64,000 nucleotides of DNA from Bradyrhizobium murdochi (GCF_000472965.1 NZ_AXAU01000008.1:124001-188000); one strand, 5' to 3'. Shown: positions 17,619-26,579, counted from the stretch's first letter. The notes: a model not told the origin generated them from the letters alone. Program-made: numbers and translations.

Positions 17619-18236
17619 GATCGGTTCCGTTGGCGTTCTGTCACCGGCTTGATTCCATTCGAATGTAAAGTGATGCCTGCGAAAGCCCTGGCCTGTCCAG
17701 TCGAAGCAGCACTATCGGCGGTGCTATCGCACAGCTAAGGCATTGAAAAGCAACGGAAGGTTTCAGATGCGGCTGTCGCGACAGTTGGTGCTTGGGCGCT
17801 GACGCCGATCTCTTGCTCTACGCCGCCCCTACAGAGAAGGAGCGCCGGTTGATCAGCCAGCGCACCAGGAAAGCGCTCGCAGCAAAGAAGGCGGAAGGAC
17901 CCAAGGGCAGTGCCGGGCCCTGACCTGCAATAGGTTCCAGCGGGCTCCGAACGATGCTCATGGCCATCGCTTTCGTGATGCGCGGCAAATTGCGCATAGA
18001 ACGCGTGCTTGGGGTTGATATCATTCCAGTTAATCATTGAATGTGACCCCAAAGCGGGACACGCCATGACGATTGGAATTGAGCGGCTCCGCGACGCGCG
18101 CGAACAGCGGCTCGACCAGAAGCAACGTAATCATTCGGAGAAGACGACAACAGCTATCCGCTGCGGGCGTTGCGAGCCTGGCGCATGATCCTGTCTGCTC
18201 TCGTGGAGGCCGCATTCGCAACCAGGAGGACATTCC
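17619..18236. other. Gene-poor interval before broken cupin gene
   Basis: In 618 bases I find only short open frames. Examples are a 68-codon minus frame at 17818-18024 and a 40-codon plus frame from 18066. None has a convincing ribosome site or family pattern. Together with the nonsense-mutated cupin downstream, this looks like a decayed stretch. Confidence 0.5.
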
Positions 18237-18686
18237 ATGACGCCCACGCGTTTTGTTTCAACTGCTAGCACGCTGGCCGCAATCTGGCTCGTGGCCGCAG
18301 CCGCGACAGTACGTGCCCAGGACAGTGCGCTGCCCGCCGGGTTCAAGACCCAGCCGTTGCTGAAAACGGGTCAAACTCGAGACAAGCAGCCGATTGCCTA
18401 ACCGAAGACAGACAAGCCAGAGATCATCTCCGTTATTGGGCTCATCGAGCCAGGCGGCCGCACGCCATTGCATGAGCACCCGGTACCGACCTACGTGTAC
18501 GTCCTAGAGGGCGAGGTAGAGTTGCAGAGTCACGGGGGACAGCCGCATCAATACAAAGCCGGCGAAGCGTACATCGAGGCTCTCAATCACCCGCACCAGC
18601 TTTTCAATAAGGGCAATGTTCCGGCTAAGGTCCTGGTAGTCTTCGCCGGCGAGGAGGGAAAACCCACAACCGTAGCGGCGAAATAG
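18237..18686 (+). pseudogene. Cupin-domain exported protein broken by one stop codon
   Basis: The gene has an AGGAG site, a signal peptide ending TVRAQD and a single-frame product of 149 codons interrupted by TAA at 18399-18401 (codon 55). After the stop, in the same frame, comes PKTDKPEIISVIGLIEPGGR, then HEHPVPTYVYVLEGEVELQ and GEAYIEALNHPHQLFNKG. These are the two cupin metal-binding motifs. The expected residue at the stop is probably Tyr (TAC or TAT), one base change away. No good start lies downstream before the first metal histidine, so the fold is probably lost. Confidence 0.85.
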
Positions 18687-18770
18687 CCGCTTGTCGTGGC
18701 GACATGATCCGCTTCCGCAATTCAATTCAGCCGCCGACGTGGGTGGCTGATTGAATCGGGCGCACACTTG

Positions 18771-18812
18771 CTTATTGATAAGTGACTGAGCCTTACTGAT
18801 AAGTGACTGAGC
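18771..18812. repeat. 21-bp tandem duplication
   Basis: Two adjacent copies of a 21-base unit (CTTAyTGATAAGTGACTGAG plus C) differ at one base. They carry stop codons in several frames and lie in a gene-poor stretch. Function is unknown; they may be a scar of a rearrangement. Confidence 0.7.
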
Positions 18813-19156
18813 GCGTTAATTGCGGACTGAACGCCTCTGGGGCGATGCAATGATATTGCAAGCAGTCCGGGCTCAGCGAACTAAGTCCGACCTCCGATAC
18901 AACCTGCTGGCCATCACGCTCCGATGACAAGCTCGAACAACCGAACCGTTCCCTCGACCGAAGACCAGCGCCGCGAGCTCGGCTAGGCTGTCAAGCAACG
19001 CGGAGGTCAACCGCCCCGTGGTGGCATTATTCAACCAGGAGCGTATCGTGGCGCGGGCCTGGCCGGCCTCGGAAAACCGGTTGCCGAACTGACTTATTAG
19101 CTGTTTCCTGACAGGCGCGCCTTTGTAGCGCCCGGATCGAATACATAATTGGAGCC

Positions 19157-19208
19157 GTAGCCCGCATGAGCCAACGGGGCGCGCATTCGCCCGACCCGTC
19201 CGGGCTAC
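19157..19208. repeat. Inverted repeat before P450 gene
   Basis: Arms GTAGCCCG (19157-19164) and CGGGCTAC (19201-19208) enclose 36 bases with CGCATGAG and CATTCGCCCG segments. Elements with these ends are common between Bradyrhizobium genes. It lies 13 bases before the P450 start and would form the leader of its transcript. Confidence 0.55.
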
Positions 19209-19221
19209 GAGAGTGGCGCCG

Positions 19222-20607
19222 ATGAGTGTAGCCGAAGCCTATGACATGACGGTTGCGCGCGCACCGCTGGTGCCGCCGAGCCCGCCGCGGGCGCCCGACG
19301 ACATGACGGTGTTCGGGCGGATGAAGGCGATCCGCGAAAGCCCGATCGGTAGCTGGGGTCAGCGGGCCTATGAGGAAGATATCGTCCAGGGCCGCTTCTT
19401 CGGACGCAGCACATTCATTCTCAACGCGCCGGATGCGATCAAGCATGTGCTGGTCGACAATTACGAAAATTATACCCGCACGCCGGCCGGCATCCGGGTG
19501 CTGCGTCCAATCCTCGGCGAAGGTCTTCTGATCGCGGAAGGGCGCGCGTGGAAGCATCAGCGCCGAACGTTGGCGCCGGCATTCACGCCGCGCGCGGTGA
19601 TGCCGCTCATTCCGCACATGCTGGCGGCAACCGACCAGACGGTCGCCAAGCTGAGAGCCGCCAGCAATGGACACGTCGACCTGCGCGAGGCGATGCAGCG
19701 GATGGCGCTCGAGATCGCCGGCCGCACCATGTTCTCGTTCGGGATGGATCGCCATGGCGCCGCCTTGCGCGATTTCGTGATAGAATATGGCGAGCGGCTG
19801 GCGCGCCCGCATTTTCTGGATTTGCTGCTGCCGTTGAGCTGGCCAAGCCCGCAGGATATTGCGCGTAGCCGTTTCCGCAAGCGCTGGACCGCATTCGTCG
19901 GCATGTTGATGGCCGAGCGCCGCGCCGCCGGCAAGCAGGAGGGTGCGCCGGCGCGCGATTTGTTCGACCTGATGGGCGACGCGCGCGATCCGGAAACCGG
20001 CGAAGCCTTCTCTGACGAACAACTCGGCGATCAGGTCGCGACCATGATTCTCGCCGGCCATGAGACGACGGCGACCGCACTGTTCTGGGCGCTCTATCTC
20101 CTGGCGCTCGATCCTGCCACGCAGGAGCAAGTGGCGAGCGAAGTACAGACCGCGTCCGTCAACGGCGCGTCCGATATCGAGCGGCTGAAATTCACCCGCG
20201 CAGTGATCGACGAGACGATGCGACTCTATCCGCCGGCGTTCCTGATCGCCCGCGCGGCGATCGGGCCGGATACCATCGCGGGCCTGCCGGTCAAGAAGAA
20301 GGACGTCATCCTGATCGCGCCGTGGCTGTTGCACCGGCACGAAAAACTATGGCGCGATCCGAGCGCGTTTATCCCGTCCCGCTTCATGACGGGAACGCCG
20401 CCCGACCGCTTCGCCTATCTGCCGTTCGGCGTCGGCGCCCGCGTCTGCATCGGCGCGCATTTCGCGCTGGTCGAGGCGACGCTGGCGCTGGCGAAGATGA
20501 TCGGCGCGTTTCGCGTCACGCTGGTCGACAAGGATCCGGTGATGCCGGTCGGCGTGGTGACGACACAGCCCGCCCGTTCGCCGATGTTTGCCATCACGCC
20601 GCGGTAG
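19222..20607 (+). CDS. Cytochrome P450
   Basis: The 461-residue protein has the I-helix oxygen-activation motif AGHETTATA, the K-helix ETMRLYPPA (ExxR), a PSRF-type segment (SAFIPSRFMTG), and the haem-binding loop FGVGARVCIG with the proximal cysteine. The N-terminus lacks a membrane anchor, so the enzyme is probably soluble. Pattern and length suit the CYP102/CYP4-like bacterial class acting on lipophilic substrates. No ferredoxin or reductase gene is adjacent, so redox partners must be elsewhere. ATG 19222 is chosen because an upstream in-frame GTG lies inside the inverted repeat. Confidence 0.93.
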   Translation: MSVAEAYDMTVARAPLVPPSPPRAPDDMTVFGRMKAIRESPIGSWGQRAYEEDIVQGRFFGRSTFILNAPDAIKHVLVDNYENYTRTPAGIRVLRPILGEGLLIAEGRAWKHQRRTLAPAFTPRAVMPLIPHMLAATDQTVAKLRAASNGHVDLREAMQRMALEIAGRTMFSFGMDRHGAALRDFVIEYGERLARPHFLDLLLPLSWPSPQDIARSRFRKRWTAFVGMLMAERRAAGKQEGAPARDLFDLMGDARDPETGEAFSDEQLGDQVATMILAGHETTATALFWALYLLALDPATQEQVASEVQTASVNGASDIERLKFTRAVIDETMRLYPPAFLIARAAIGPDTIAGLPVKKKDVILIAPWLLHRHEKLWRDPSAFIPSRFMTGTPPDRFAYLPFGVGARVCIGAHFALVEATLALAKMIGAFRVTLVDKDPVMPVGVVTTQPARSPMFAITPR

Positions 20608-20710
20608 CATTTTTTTGATCGGGCCGATTGCCGGCCCCGCGAAGAAAATGCGTCAGATAAGAAAGCGCACCTTGCACGGTCGCTTCGGGAGCGTCATCTA
20701 GGTTGTCACC

Positions 20711-22120
20711 ATGAGCGATACCCAGGCCCAGTTCGCAGTCTTGAAGCAGACCGCCGATCCCGCGGTGGTCGACGCTATCTCGCAACTGATCGCCAAGGGC
20801 GAGGACCGCGATCTCAACCGCATCAACCTCCTGGATTTCGCCGCGCGCTACGGGCTGGACGAGGAACAGGTCATCTCGGCCTTCCTGCATTCGGCGCGGC
20901 TCGGGCTGTTCGATCTCACCTGGAATGTGCTGTGCCCCGGCTGCGGCGGCGTGCTCGGCGCGCACAACACCCTGAAATCGCTCCGCCACGACGATTACAA
21001 TTGCGCGCTATGCGCCCAAGGGTACGAGGCATCGGTCGACGACCGCGTCGAAGTCGCTTTCACGGTCAGCCCGCGTGTCAGGCGCATTGCGGCACACGAT
21101 CCCAACACGCTGCCGATCTGGGAATATAACCGCCAGATGTTCTGGAGCTCGGGGATGGACCTGAGCGAGGAATCGATCAAGCGGCTCATCGATGAAGTCT
21201 CGCTCGAAGCCATCGAGTTGCCGGCGGGCGAAAAGGCAGTGCTGTCGCTGCAATTGCCCAACCAGTTCGTGATCGTGTTCGAGCCGGTGACGCATTCGGC
21301 GCATTTCTTCGATGTCCAGGGCGAACCGATCCGCGAGCGGCAACAGTTTTCGATCGTCTTCAACAAGCTGCAGGCGCCCACGGGCTCGACGGTGATGCGG
21401 CCGGGACCGCTACGGCTGTCGCTCGAAAACCAGACCGACCACCGGGTGCTGCCCGCGGTGTGGATCGCCAACGACACGCTCCATGAGCTGCTCGGCAAGC
21501 GCAAGCCGATCCTGACCGCCAAGCGGATGCTGTCCAACCAGACTTTTCGCGACGTCTTCAAGGCGGATAACCTCAACGTCGATCAGCGCCTCAAGATCAC
21601 CTCGCTGACCTTCCTGTTCACGGACCTCAAAGGCTCCACCGCGCTCTATGAGCGGGTCGGCGATCTCGCCGCCTTCGATCTGGTGCGGGCGCATTTCCAC
21701 GCGCTGCTCGAAATCATCGCATCGGAGAAGGGCGCGGTCGTGAAGACGATCGGCGATGCCGTGATGGCGACCTTCATCAGGCCGGAACATGCGATCGTCG
21801 CTGGCCTGCGCATGCGGGCGGCAATGGCGACGCTGAATGCCGAGCGCGGCCGGGAGGACCTGATCATCAAGATCGGCATCCACGAAGGGCCATGCCTCGC
21901 GGTAATGCTGAACGAGCGACAGGACTATTTCGGTCAGACCGTCAACATCGCTTCAAGGGTGCAGCACCTGTCGACCTCGCAGGAGATCCACATCACCGGA
22001 CCTGTGATCGAATCGCCGGGCGTTGCCACCATTCTGGCGAAACAGGCGATCAGGCCGATCCAGAAGGAAGCGGCACTGCGCGGCATCGCCGACAAGGTGA
22101 TGGTGTACGAGATACCTTAA
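20711..22120 (+). CDS. Class III adenylate/guanylate cyclase with zinc-ribbon-like N-terminus (DUF5939 type)
   Basis: The 469-residue soluble protein has a helical N-terminal part, then two CxxC pairs (C75/C78 and C98/C101) that look like a zinc ribbon. A beta-rich DUF5939-like middle region (about 120-290) follows, then a class III catalytic domain (about 295-469). In the catalytic domain the metal aspartates are in FTDLKGS (D305) and GDAVMA (D349), and the transition-state pair is N412 and R416 in VNIASRV. It therefore looks active and should make cAMP or cGMP. What the N-terminal domain senses is unknown. It ends tail to tail with the cupredoxin gene, six bases apart. Confidence 0.88.
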   Translation: MSDTQAQFAVLKQTADPAVVDAISQLIAKGEDRDLNRINLLDFAARYGLDEEQVISAFLHSARLGLFDLTWNVLCPGCGGVLGAHNTLKSLRHDDYNCALCAQGYEASVDDRVEVAFTVSPRVRRIAAHDPNTLPIWEYNRQMFWSSGMDLSEESIKRLIDEVSLEAIELPAGEKAVLSLQLPNQFVIVFEPVTHSAHFFDVQGEPIRERQQFSIVFNKLQAPTGSTVMRPGPLRLSLENQTDHRVLPAVWIANDTLHELLGKRKPILTAKRMLSNQTFRDVFKADNLNVDQRLKITSLTFLFTDLKGSTALYERVGDLAAFDLVRAHFHALLEIIASEKGAVVKTIGDAVMATFIRPEHAIVAGLRMRAAMATLNAERGREDLIIKIGIHEGPCLAVMLNERQDYFGQTVNIASRVQHLSTSQEIHITGPVIESPGVATILAKQAIRPIQKEAALRGIADKVMVYEIP

Positions 22121-22126
22121 ACGACA

Positions 22127-22603
22127 CTACTCGATCACGATCTCGCCGGTCATGCCGAGTTCGGCGTGGGTCTTGCCGTCGCTGGTCTTGATGTCGCAGC
22201 GCAGGTCGCTGGCACGGCCAGCGGCGATCGGCACCAGCCACCATTCGGCGGATTGTCCCGGATAGACCTCGATCTCGCGGATCGCGCCCTTAAATTCGGC
22301 GAGGGTAACGGTCTTGCCGTTTTGCTGTTGCGTCACCTGCGCCTTGCGCGTGAACACCATCTGCGAGAACGCGTGCGAGGTGAAGTAGTGCGGATCGTTG
22401 CTCGAGTTGCGCAGGATCAGCTTGTAGAGCTTGCCGGTTTCGAACTTGAGTTGCTTCGGCACGAATTCGTGTTTGCCGGGCGAGCCGAGATCGACCGTCA
22501 CCTCGATCGGCGTCTGTCGCGACAGGTCACCTGCCGCAAGCGCTGCTCCGGACGCGATTCCCAACACAACGGCAGCACCAAGTGCGAAGCGCAAGGAGGC
22601 CAT
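22127..22603 (-). CDS. Exported cupredoxin-like copper-binding protein
   Basis: The 158-residue protein has a signal peptide (cleavage near ALAAG) and a beta-rich cupredoxin domain. Candidate type I copper ligands are a histidine in DPHYFTSHAF and the C-terminal set LRCDI, GKTHAELGM (Cys, His, Met). It would act in the periplasm in electron transfer or metal handling. ATG 22603 follows AAAGGGA; a start 12 codons earlier is possible but poor. A Fur/Mur-like palindrome lies 53 bases before the ATG, so metal-dependent control is likely. Confidence 0.82.
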   Translation of the reverse strand: MASLRFALGAAVVLGIASGAALAAGDLSRQTPIEVTVDLGSPGKHEFVPKQLKFETGKLYKLILRNSSNDPHYFTSHAFSQMVFTRKAQVTQQQNGKTVTLAEFKGAIREIEVYPGQSAEWWLVPIAAGRASDLRCDIKTSDGKTHAELGMTGEIVIE

Positions 22604-22655
22604 GGTCGATTCCCTTTTGAAAATAGCTCGCTGAAACAATGAGTTCTTTCCCTAG

Positions 22656-22676
22656 TGCAAATGCGAATGATTTGCA
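22656..22676. promoter_or_regulatory. Candidate Fur/Mur-family operator
   Basis: Perfect arms TGCAAAT and ATTTGCA flank the spacer GCGAATG, giving overlapping TGC(A/G)AAT units. Alphaproteobacterial Fur/Mur boxes have this TGCrAAT-type makeup. It is 53 bases upstream of the cupredoxin ATG. The TerB gene on the other strand starts 298 bases away, so the cupredoxin gene is the likely target. Confidence 0.5.
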
Positions 22677-22973
22677 ATTGGATATCGACCGACTGCCTGC
22701 GGCGAATCGCGCAGTCGGCCATTGGCCGATGGCCGTGTCTTACCGAAGCGGCCAGGTTACATGCTTTGAACCGGACCCCGACCCAACAAAAGGCGCGCCG
22801 TTCGCCGTGGCGGCATTGGGCACTGCTCAGATTTCGCGCAGATGTTTTCGTCACACCCAACGTGACGCCGATTTAATCTGCGTGCCTTGTCAGCCACCCA
22901 TCGCGCGGATTGCGAAGGCCAAATCTTCGACCCATATTCGCTCAACAGTTTCCTCGAATTTGCAGGTAGATTG
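22677..22973. other. Intergenic region between divergent cupredoxin and TerB genes
   Basis: Apart from the palindrome at its left edge I see no gene. Open frames here are short, and the one running into the TerB gene from 22887 has no ribosome site. Confidence 0.5.
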
Positions 22974-23477
22974 ATGCTCGACGGACTGCGCCAATTCATT
23001 GCCGACATCGTTGCGCCCAACGCGGATCCAGACTTCGCGTTCGACGATACCGGGTATCTTCTCGCGGCGACTGCACTGCTGGTCCACGTCGTCTCGCTCG
23101 ACGGCGAACCGAGCGCGCTCGAGAAGCGCAAATTGCACAGTTTGATTGAAAGCCGCTTCAAGCTCGATCCCGGAACGGCGGATCATTTGATCGCGTCGGC
23201 CACGCGGGCCGAAGGCGAGGCGGTCGATCTCTATCGTTTCACCAGCGTCATCATGCGTTCGGTGAACGAGGAGGGACGCCTTCGCATCATCGAGATGATG
23301 TGGGAACTGGTATACGCGGACGGCCAGGTCAGCGAGTTCGAGGATAACGTCGTCTGGCGCGCGGCTGACCTGCTCGGCATTTCTTCGCGCGACCGGATCG
23401 ACCTGAAGCATCGGGTGGCTGAGCGGCAGCCGGTCTCGTCCGCAGGTGCGCCGAAGGCCGAAGACGCCGCAATGTGA
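22974..23477 (+). CDS. TerB-family (tellurite resistance-like) protein
   Basis: The 167-residue helical protein has the TerB/DjlA-like pattern: ALLVHVVSLDGEPSALEKRKL (about residues 33-53) and a second acidic loop in ELVYADGQVSEFEDNVVWR (about 112-130). The paired D-G-x-x-S/E acidic loops are proposed metal sites in this family. It is cytosolic and of unknown function; a tellurite phenotype should not be assumed. ATG 22974 follows an AGG site, while the longer frame from 22887 lacks one. Confidence 0.8.
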   Translation: MLDGLRQFIADIVAPNADPDFAFDDTGYLLAATALLVHVVSLDGEPSALEKRKLHSLIESRFKLDPGTADHLIASATRAEGEAVDLYRFTSVIMRSVNEEGRLRIIEMMWELVYADGQVSEFEDNVVWRAADLLGISSRDRIDLKHRVAERQPVSSAGAPKAEDAAM

Positions 23478-23703
23478 CAATGAGCGGCGCAGCCACGCAT
23501 CATTGCAGATGACGAAACTTTGATGTGCGCCGCAACCGGCTGCGGCAGCGCGCGATAAGCCTGAAAACATAGGGACTTCAGCGTGTGGAGCACACAGGCC
23601 GGCATGGCGCCATGTTTGGGGGATGGCTTGCGCCACACCGCGCGCCTATGCTCTCGTTCCCGTGCTGCAGCATAACCCTGATTTGATTTAAGAGCATTCA
23701 ACC

Positions 23704-24483
23704 GTGACCGAGCGTGTGACGCTGATTACCGGTGCATCGGCGGGCATAGGCACCGAGCTGGCGCGCGTTTTTGCATCGAAGGGTCATCGCGTGGCGCTGG
23801 TGGCGCGGCGCGCTGATCGCCTGGAAGCGTTGGCGACCGAAATCAAGGCGGCCGGCGGCGCAGCGCCGATCGTCATCCCCTGCGACCTTGCGCAGCCCGA
23901 CTGCGGCGACAGGATTGCCGAAGCCTTAACCGCCTCCGGCGTGGAGGTTGAATACCTCGTCAACAACGCCGGATTCGGCGTGTTTGGCAGAGCAATCCAG
24001 CGCGATCGATCCAACCAGCTCGAGATAATCGCCGTCAATATCCGCGCGCTGACTGACCTGTCACTGCGATTTTCCGATCACCTGATCCGCAATCGCGGCG
24101 GCCTTCTCAACGTCGGCTCGATCGCCGGCTTTCTGCCGGGTCCGGGAATGGCGGTCTATTACGCGTCCAAAGCCTATGTGCTGTCGTTCACCGAAGCCAT
24201 GCGCGCAGAATTGGCGCCACATGGCGTGCGCGTGACGGTGTTGTGTCCGGGACCCGTGCCCTCGGAATTTCAGGCGCGCGCCGGATTTAGACCCGGCTAT
24301 GATTCGTCGATCCTCAATATGTCGTCGGCCGATGTCGCGCAGCAGGCCTACAGCGGATTGATGGCGAACAAACGGGCAGTGTTGCCCGGCCTCGGCATCA
24401 AGATTGTGCCGTTCATGCTCCGGCTGTTTCCGCGCTCCTTTATCCTCGGGGCGATCGGCCGCTTCCAGCTCCGCCAGCGCTGA
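23704..24483 (+). CDS. Short-chain dehydrogenase/reductase
   Basis: The 259-residue protein has LITGASAGIGTELA (cofactor-binding TGxxxGIG), CDLAQPD, LVNNAGFG, the catalytic serine in NVGSIAGF and YYASKAYV with the active-site Tyr and Lys. It is a complete classical SDR of the DltE-like type. The substrate is not predictable. It starts with GTG after an AAGAG site. The hydrophobic C-terminus (about 225-250) may associate with membrane. Confidence 0.9.
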   Translation: MTERVTLITGASAGIGTELARVFASKGHRVALVARRADRLEALATEIKAAGGAAPIVIPCDLAQPDCGDRIAEALTASGVEVEYLVNNAGFGVFGRAIQRDRSNQLEIIAVNIRALTDLSLRFSDHLIRNRGGLLNVGSIAGFLPGPGMAVYYASKAYVLSFTEAMRAELAPHGVRVTVLCPGPVPSEFQARAGFRPGYDSSILNMSSADVAQQAYSGLMANKRAVLPGLGIKIVPFMLRLFPRSFILGAIGRFQLRQR

Positions 24484-24650
24484 AGAAACCCCGGGTTTTT
24501 CCGGTGTTCTTGCCCGTTCGCACCGCGGGTCGGGCGCGCTGACCGCATCTGGCCCGCGGTTTGCTTACATTTTTGGATGTGTGCGTGAACTCACCCGAAA
24601 TTAACACTCACTTAGGTATGGTTTCGATTCGAGGCACCTGAGCAACGTCG

Positions 24651-25451
24651 ATGTCGTTCCGGTCGAGCAAAAATGGCGACAACATCGTGCCCTTTCCGGG
24701 CAGAGGGGTGCTGGCTGCGCCTGACGCCGCATCCCTGTCACCGGTTCTGATCGTTCTCCACCAGGAAAGCTCGACGCCCGGCCGGGTCGGCAACACGCTG
24801 GGCGCGCTCGGCTATCCCCTCGATATCAGGCGTCCGCGGTTCGGCGACCCGTTGCCGGAAACGCTGGCCCAGCATGCCGGCGCCGTCATCTTCGGCGGCC
24901 CGATGAGCGCCAACGACTCCGACGATTATGTCCGCCGCGAGATCGACTGGATCGAAATTCCCTTGCGCGAGCGGCGGCCGCTTCTTGGCATCTGCCTCGG
25001 CGCCCAGATGCTTGCCAAACAACTGGGCGCGCCGGTCGCGCCGCATCATGAAGGCCGGGTCGAGGTCGGTTACTATCCGATCCGCCCAACCGCTGCCGGT
25101 CACGCGCTCTGTTCGGACTGGCCGGAGCGCGTCTACCATTGGCACGGCGAAGGATTTCAACTGCCTGATGGCGCCGAATTGCTGGCCGAAGGCGATGATT
25201 TTCCGGTGCAGGCGTTTCAGCACGGTCACGCGTTCGGCTTCCAGTTTCATCCCGACGTCACCTACGCCATGATGCATCGCTGGACCACGCGCGGATGCGT
25301 GCGGATGGATTCGCCGGGCGCACAGCCGCGTCACCTTCACTTCGAAGGCCGCGCCGTGCACGACGTCGTCGAGCGGGCGTGGCTGAAGAATTTCATTGCA
25401 GGCTGGATCGTGCGCGCGCCGCACGCGGCTCTGCTGGAAGCGGCCGAATAG
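24651..25451 (+). CDS. Class I glutamine amidotransferase-like protein with HPD variant triad
   Basis: The 266-residue protein resembles GMP-synthase-type GATase1 domains: FGGPMSAND, LLGICLGAQMLA with nucleophile C115, and GFQFHPDVTY with H200. The third residue of the triad is Asp (D202) where the family usually has Glu. The first 30 residues are an unconserved extension. Stand-alone members may hydrolyse glutamine or gamma-glutamyl compounds, and the true substrate is unknown. It is monocistronic, preceded by an AT-rich 167-base gap. Confidence 0.85.
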   Translation: MSFRSSKNGDNIVPFPGRGVLAAPDAASLSPVLIVLHQESSTPGRVGNTLGALGYPLDIRRPRFGDPLPETLAQHAGAVIFGGPMSANDSDDYVRREIDWIEIPLRERRPLLGICLGAQMLAKQLGAPVAPHHEGRVEVGYYPIRPTAAGHALCSDWPERVYHWHGEGFQLPDGAELLAEGDDFPVQAFQHGHAFGFQFHPDVTYAMMHRWTTRGCVRMDSPGAQPRHLHFEGRAVHDVVERAWLKNFIAGWIVRAPHAALLEAAE

Positions 25452-25563
25452 CCGCCACGCGGAATTTGCCCGCGCGTCCGAACGTCTTTCAAAAGCCGCC
25501 GATGTGATAGTGTCGCGCCCCTGAGCCCGCACGGCAATGACAAGAACGACAGGGAGACCCGCG

Positions 25564-26376
25564 GTGACCTATCAGCATATTCTCTACGCGGTGAACGACA
25601 AGATCGCGACCATCACGCTCAATCGTCCCGACCGCATGAACGCGTGGACCGCAACCATGGAGCGCGACGTCCGCCACGCGATGGAGGCTGCCAGCGCCGA
25701 TGACGATGTCCGCGTCATCGTGCTTACCGGCGCCGGCCGCGCCTTCTGCGCAGGTGCGGACATGGAGGCGTTACAGGCCATCGACCCCAGCGAGATCAGG
25801 CGTGGCGAGAACATCCCGCCCTTCGACATGAACCGCCGGGCGGACTGGCAGACGCGCTACGCCTATTATCCGGCGATCCCAAAGCCCGTGATTGGCATGC
25901 TCAACGGCGCCACCGCCGGCATCGGTCTGGTTCACGCGCTCTACTGCGACCTGCGCTTTGCCGCCGACAATACCGTCTTCACCACCTCGTTTGCGCGCCG
26001 CGGGCTGATCGCCGAGCACGGCATTAGCTGGATGCTGCCGCGCATCGTCGGCCACGCCAATGCGCTGGACTTGCTGATGTCGGCGCGGCGGGTCTCAAGC
26101 GAGGAGGCGTTGCGGATCGGGCTGGTCAACCGGATCTATCCGCCGGACCAGTTGCGCGAGCAGACGTATGCCTATGCGCGCGATCTCGCCGATTTCGTCT
26201 CGCCCAGCGCGATTTCGGTAATCAAGCGCCAGCTCTACGACGTGCCGTTCCAGACGCTCGCCGAAGCCACCATCGATGCCAACCGCGAAATGCAGATCGC
26301 GCTGAAGGGGAGCGATTTCCGGGAGGGGGTAGCGAGTTTTGTGGAGAAGCGGCCGCCGCGGTTTACGGGGAAGTGA
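25564..26376 (+). CDS. Enoyl-CoA hydratase/isomerase family protein
   Basis: The 270-residue crotonase-fold protein has ITLNRPDRMNAWT, the oxyanion-hole segments AGRAFCAGADM and MLNGATAGIGL, and the EHGISWMLPRIVG region. In enoyl-CoA hydratase the two catalytic glutamates lie after the GATAG loop; here E is seen in AEHGIS. Such enzymes hydrate trans-2-enoyl-CoA in beta-oxidation, but many paralogues act on other acyl-CoAs. GTG 25564 is taken as the start because GGGAG is seven bases upstream; an in-frame ATG at 25537 has no site. Confidence 0.88.
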   Translation: MTYQHILYAVNDKIATITLNRPDRMNAWTATMERDVRHAMEAASADDDVRVIVLTGAGRAFCAGADMEALQAIDPSEIRRGENIPPFDMNRRADWQTRYAYYPAIPKPVIGMLNGATAGIGLVHALYCDLRFAADNTVFTTSFARRGLIAEHGISWMLPRIVGHANALDLLMSARRVSSEEALRIGLVNRIYPPDQLREQTYAYARDLADFVSPSAISVIKRQLYDVPFQTLAEATIDANREMQIALKGSDFREGVASFVEKRPPRFTGK

Positions 26377-26441
26377 GGGGGAGGGGCGACGATTACCTTG
26401 TTGCGGGTCCGGCCCGTCTTCGCCCGTTGGGCTTCGCCGGG

Positions 26442-26503
26442 CACCACGCTTCACCCTTCGGGCATCACGTGGCTGCGCCACGCGTAGCCCCAAGGGCGAA
26501 GCG

Positions 26504-26508
<5 letters not shown>
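26442..26508. repeat. Inverted repeat at the 3' end of tRNA-Ala
   Basis: A 17-base arm (26442-26458) pairs with 26492-26508 with one G-T position. The right arm includes the last bases of the tRNA. Read on the tRNA strand it forms a large hairpin directly at the 3' end, so it may be a terminator or processing signal, or a duplicated tRNA end. Confidence 0.55.

Positions 26509-26579
<71 letters not shown>

Larger units (their letters stand above)
18687..19221. other. Gene-poor interval with short repeats
   Basis: This 535-base stretch holds no convincing gene. It contains an imperfect stem-loop just after the cupin (18720-18756), a 21-bp tandem duplication (18771-18812), a TGCAAT/ATTGCA palindrome (18846-18860) and an inverted repeat ending near the P450 start (19157-19208). 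Confidence 0.55.

Noticed and set aside
17818..18024. 68-codon minus-strand frame in a gene-poor interval
   Set aside because: It has no ribosome site and no family resemblance, and the interval has decay features.
19027..20340. 437-codon minus-strand open frame
   Set aside because: It is antisense to the P450, whose motifs are complete.
22974..23477. Tellurite-resistance operon
   Set aside because: Only a TerB-like protein is present; no terZCDE genes flank it.
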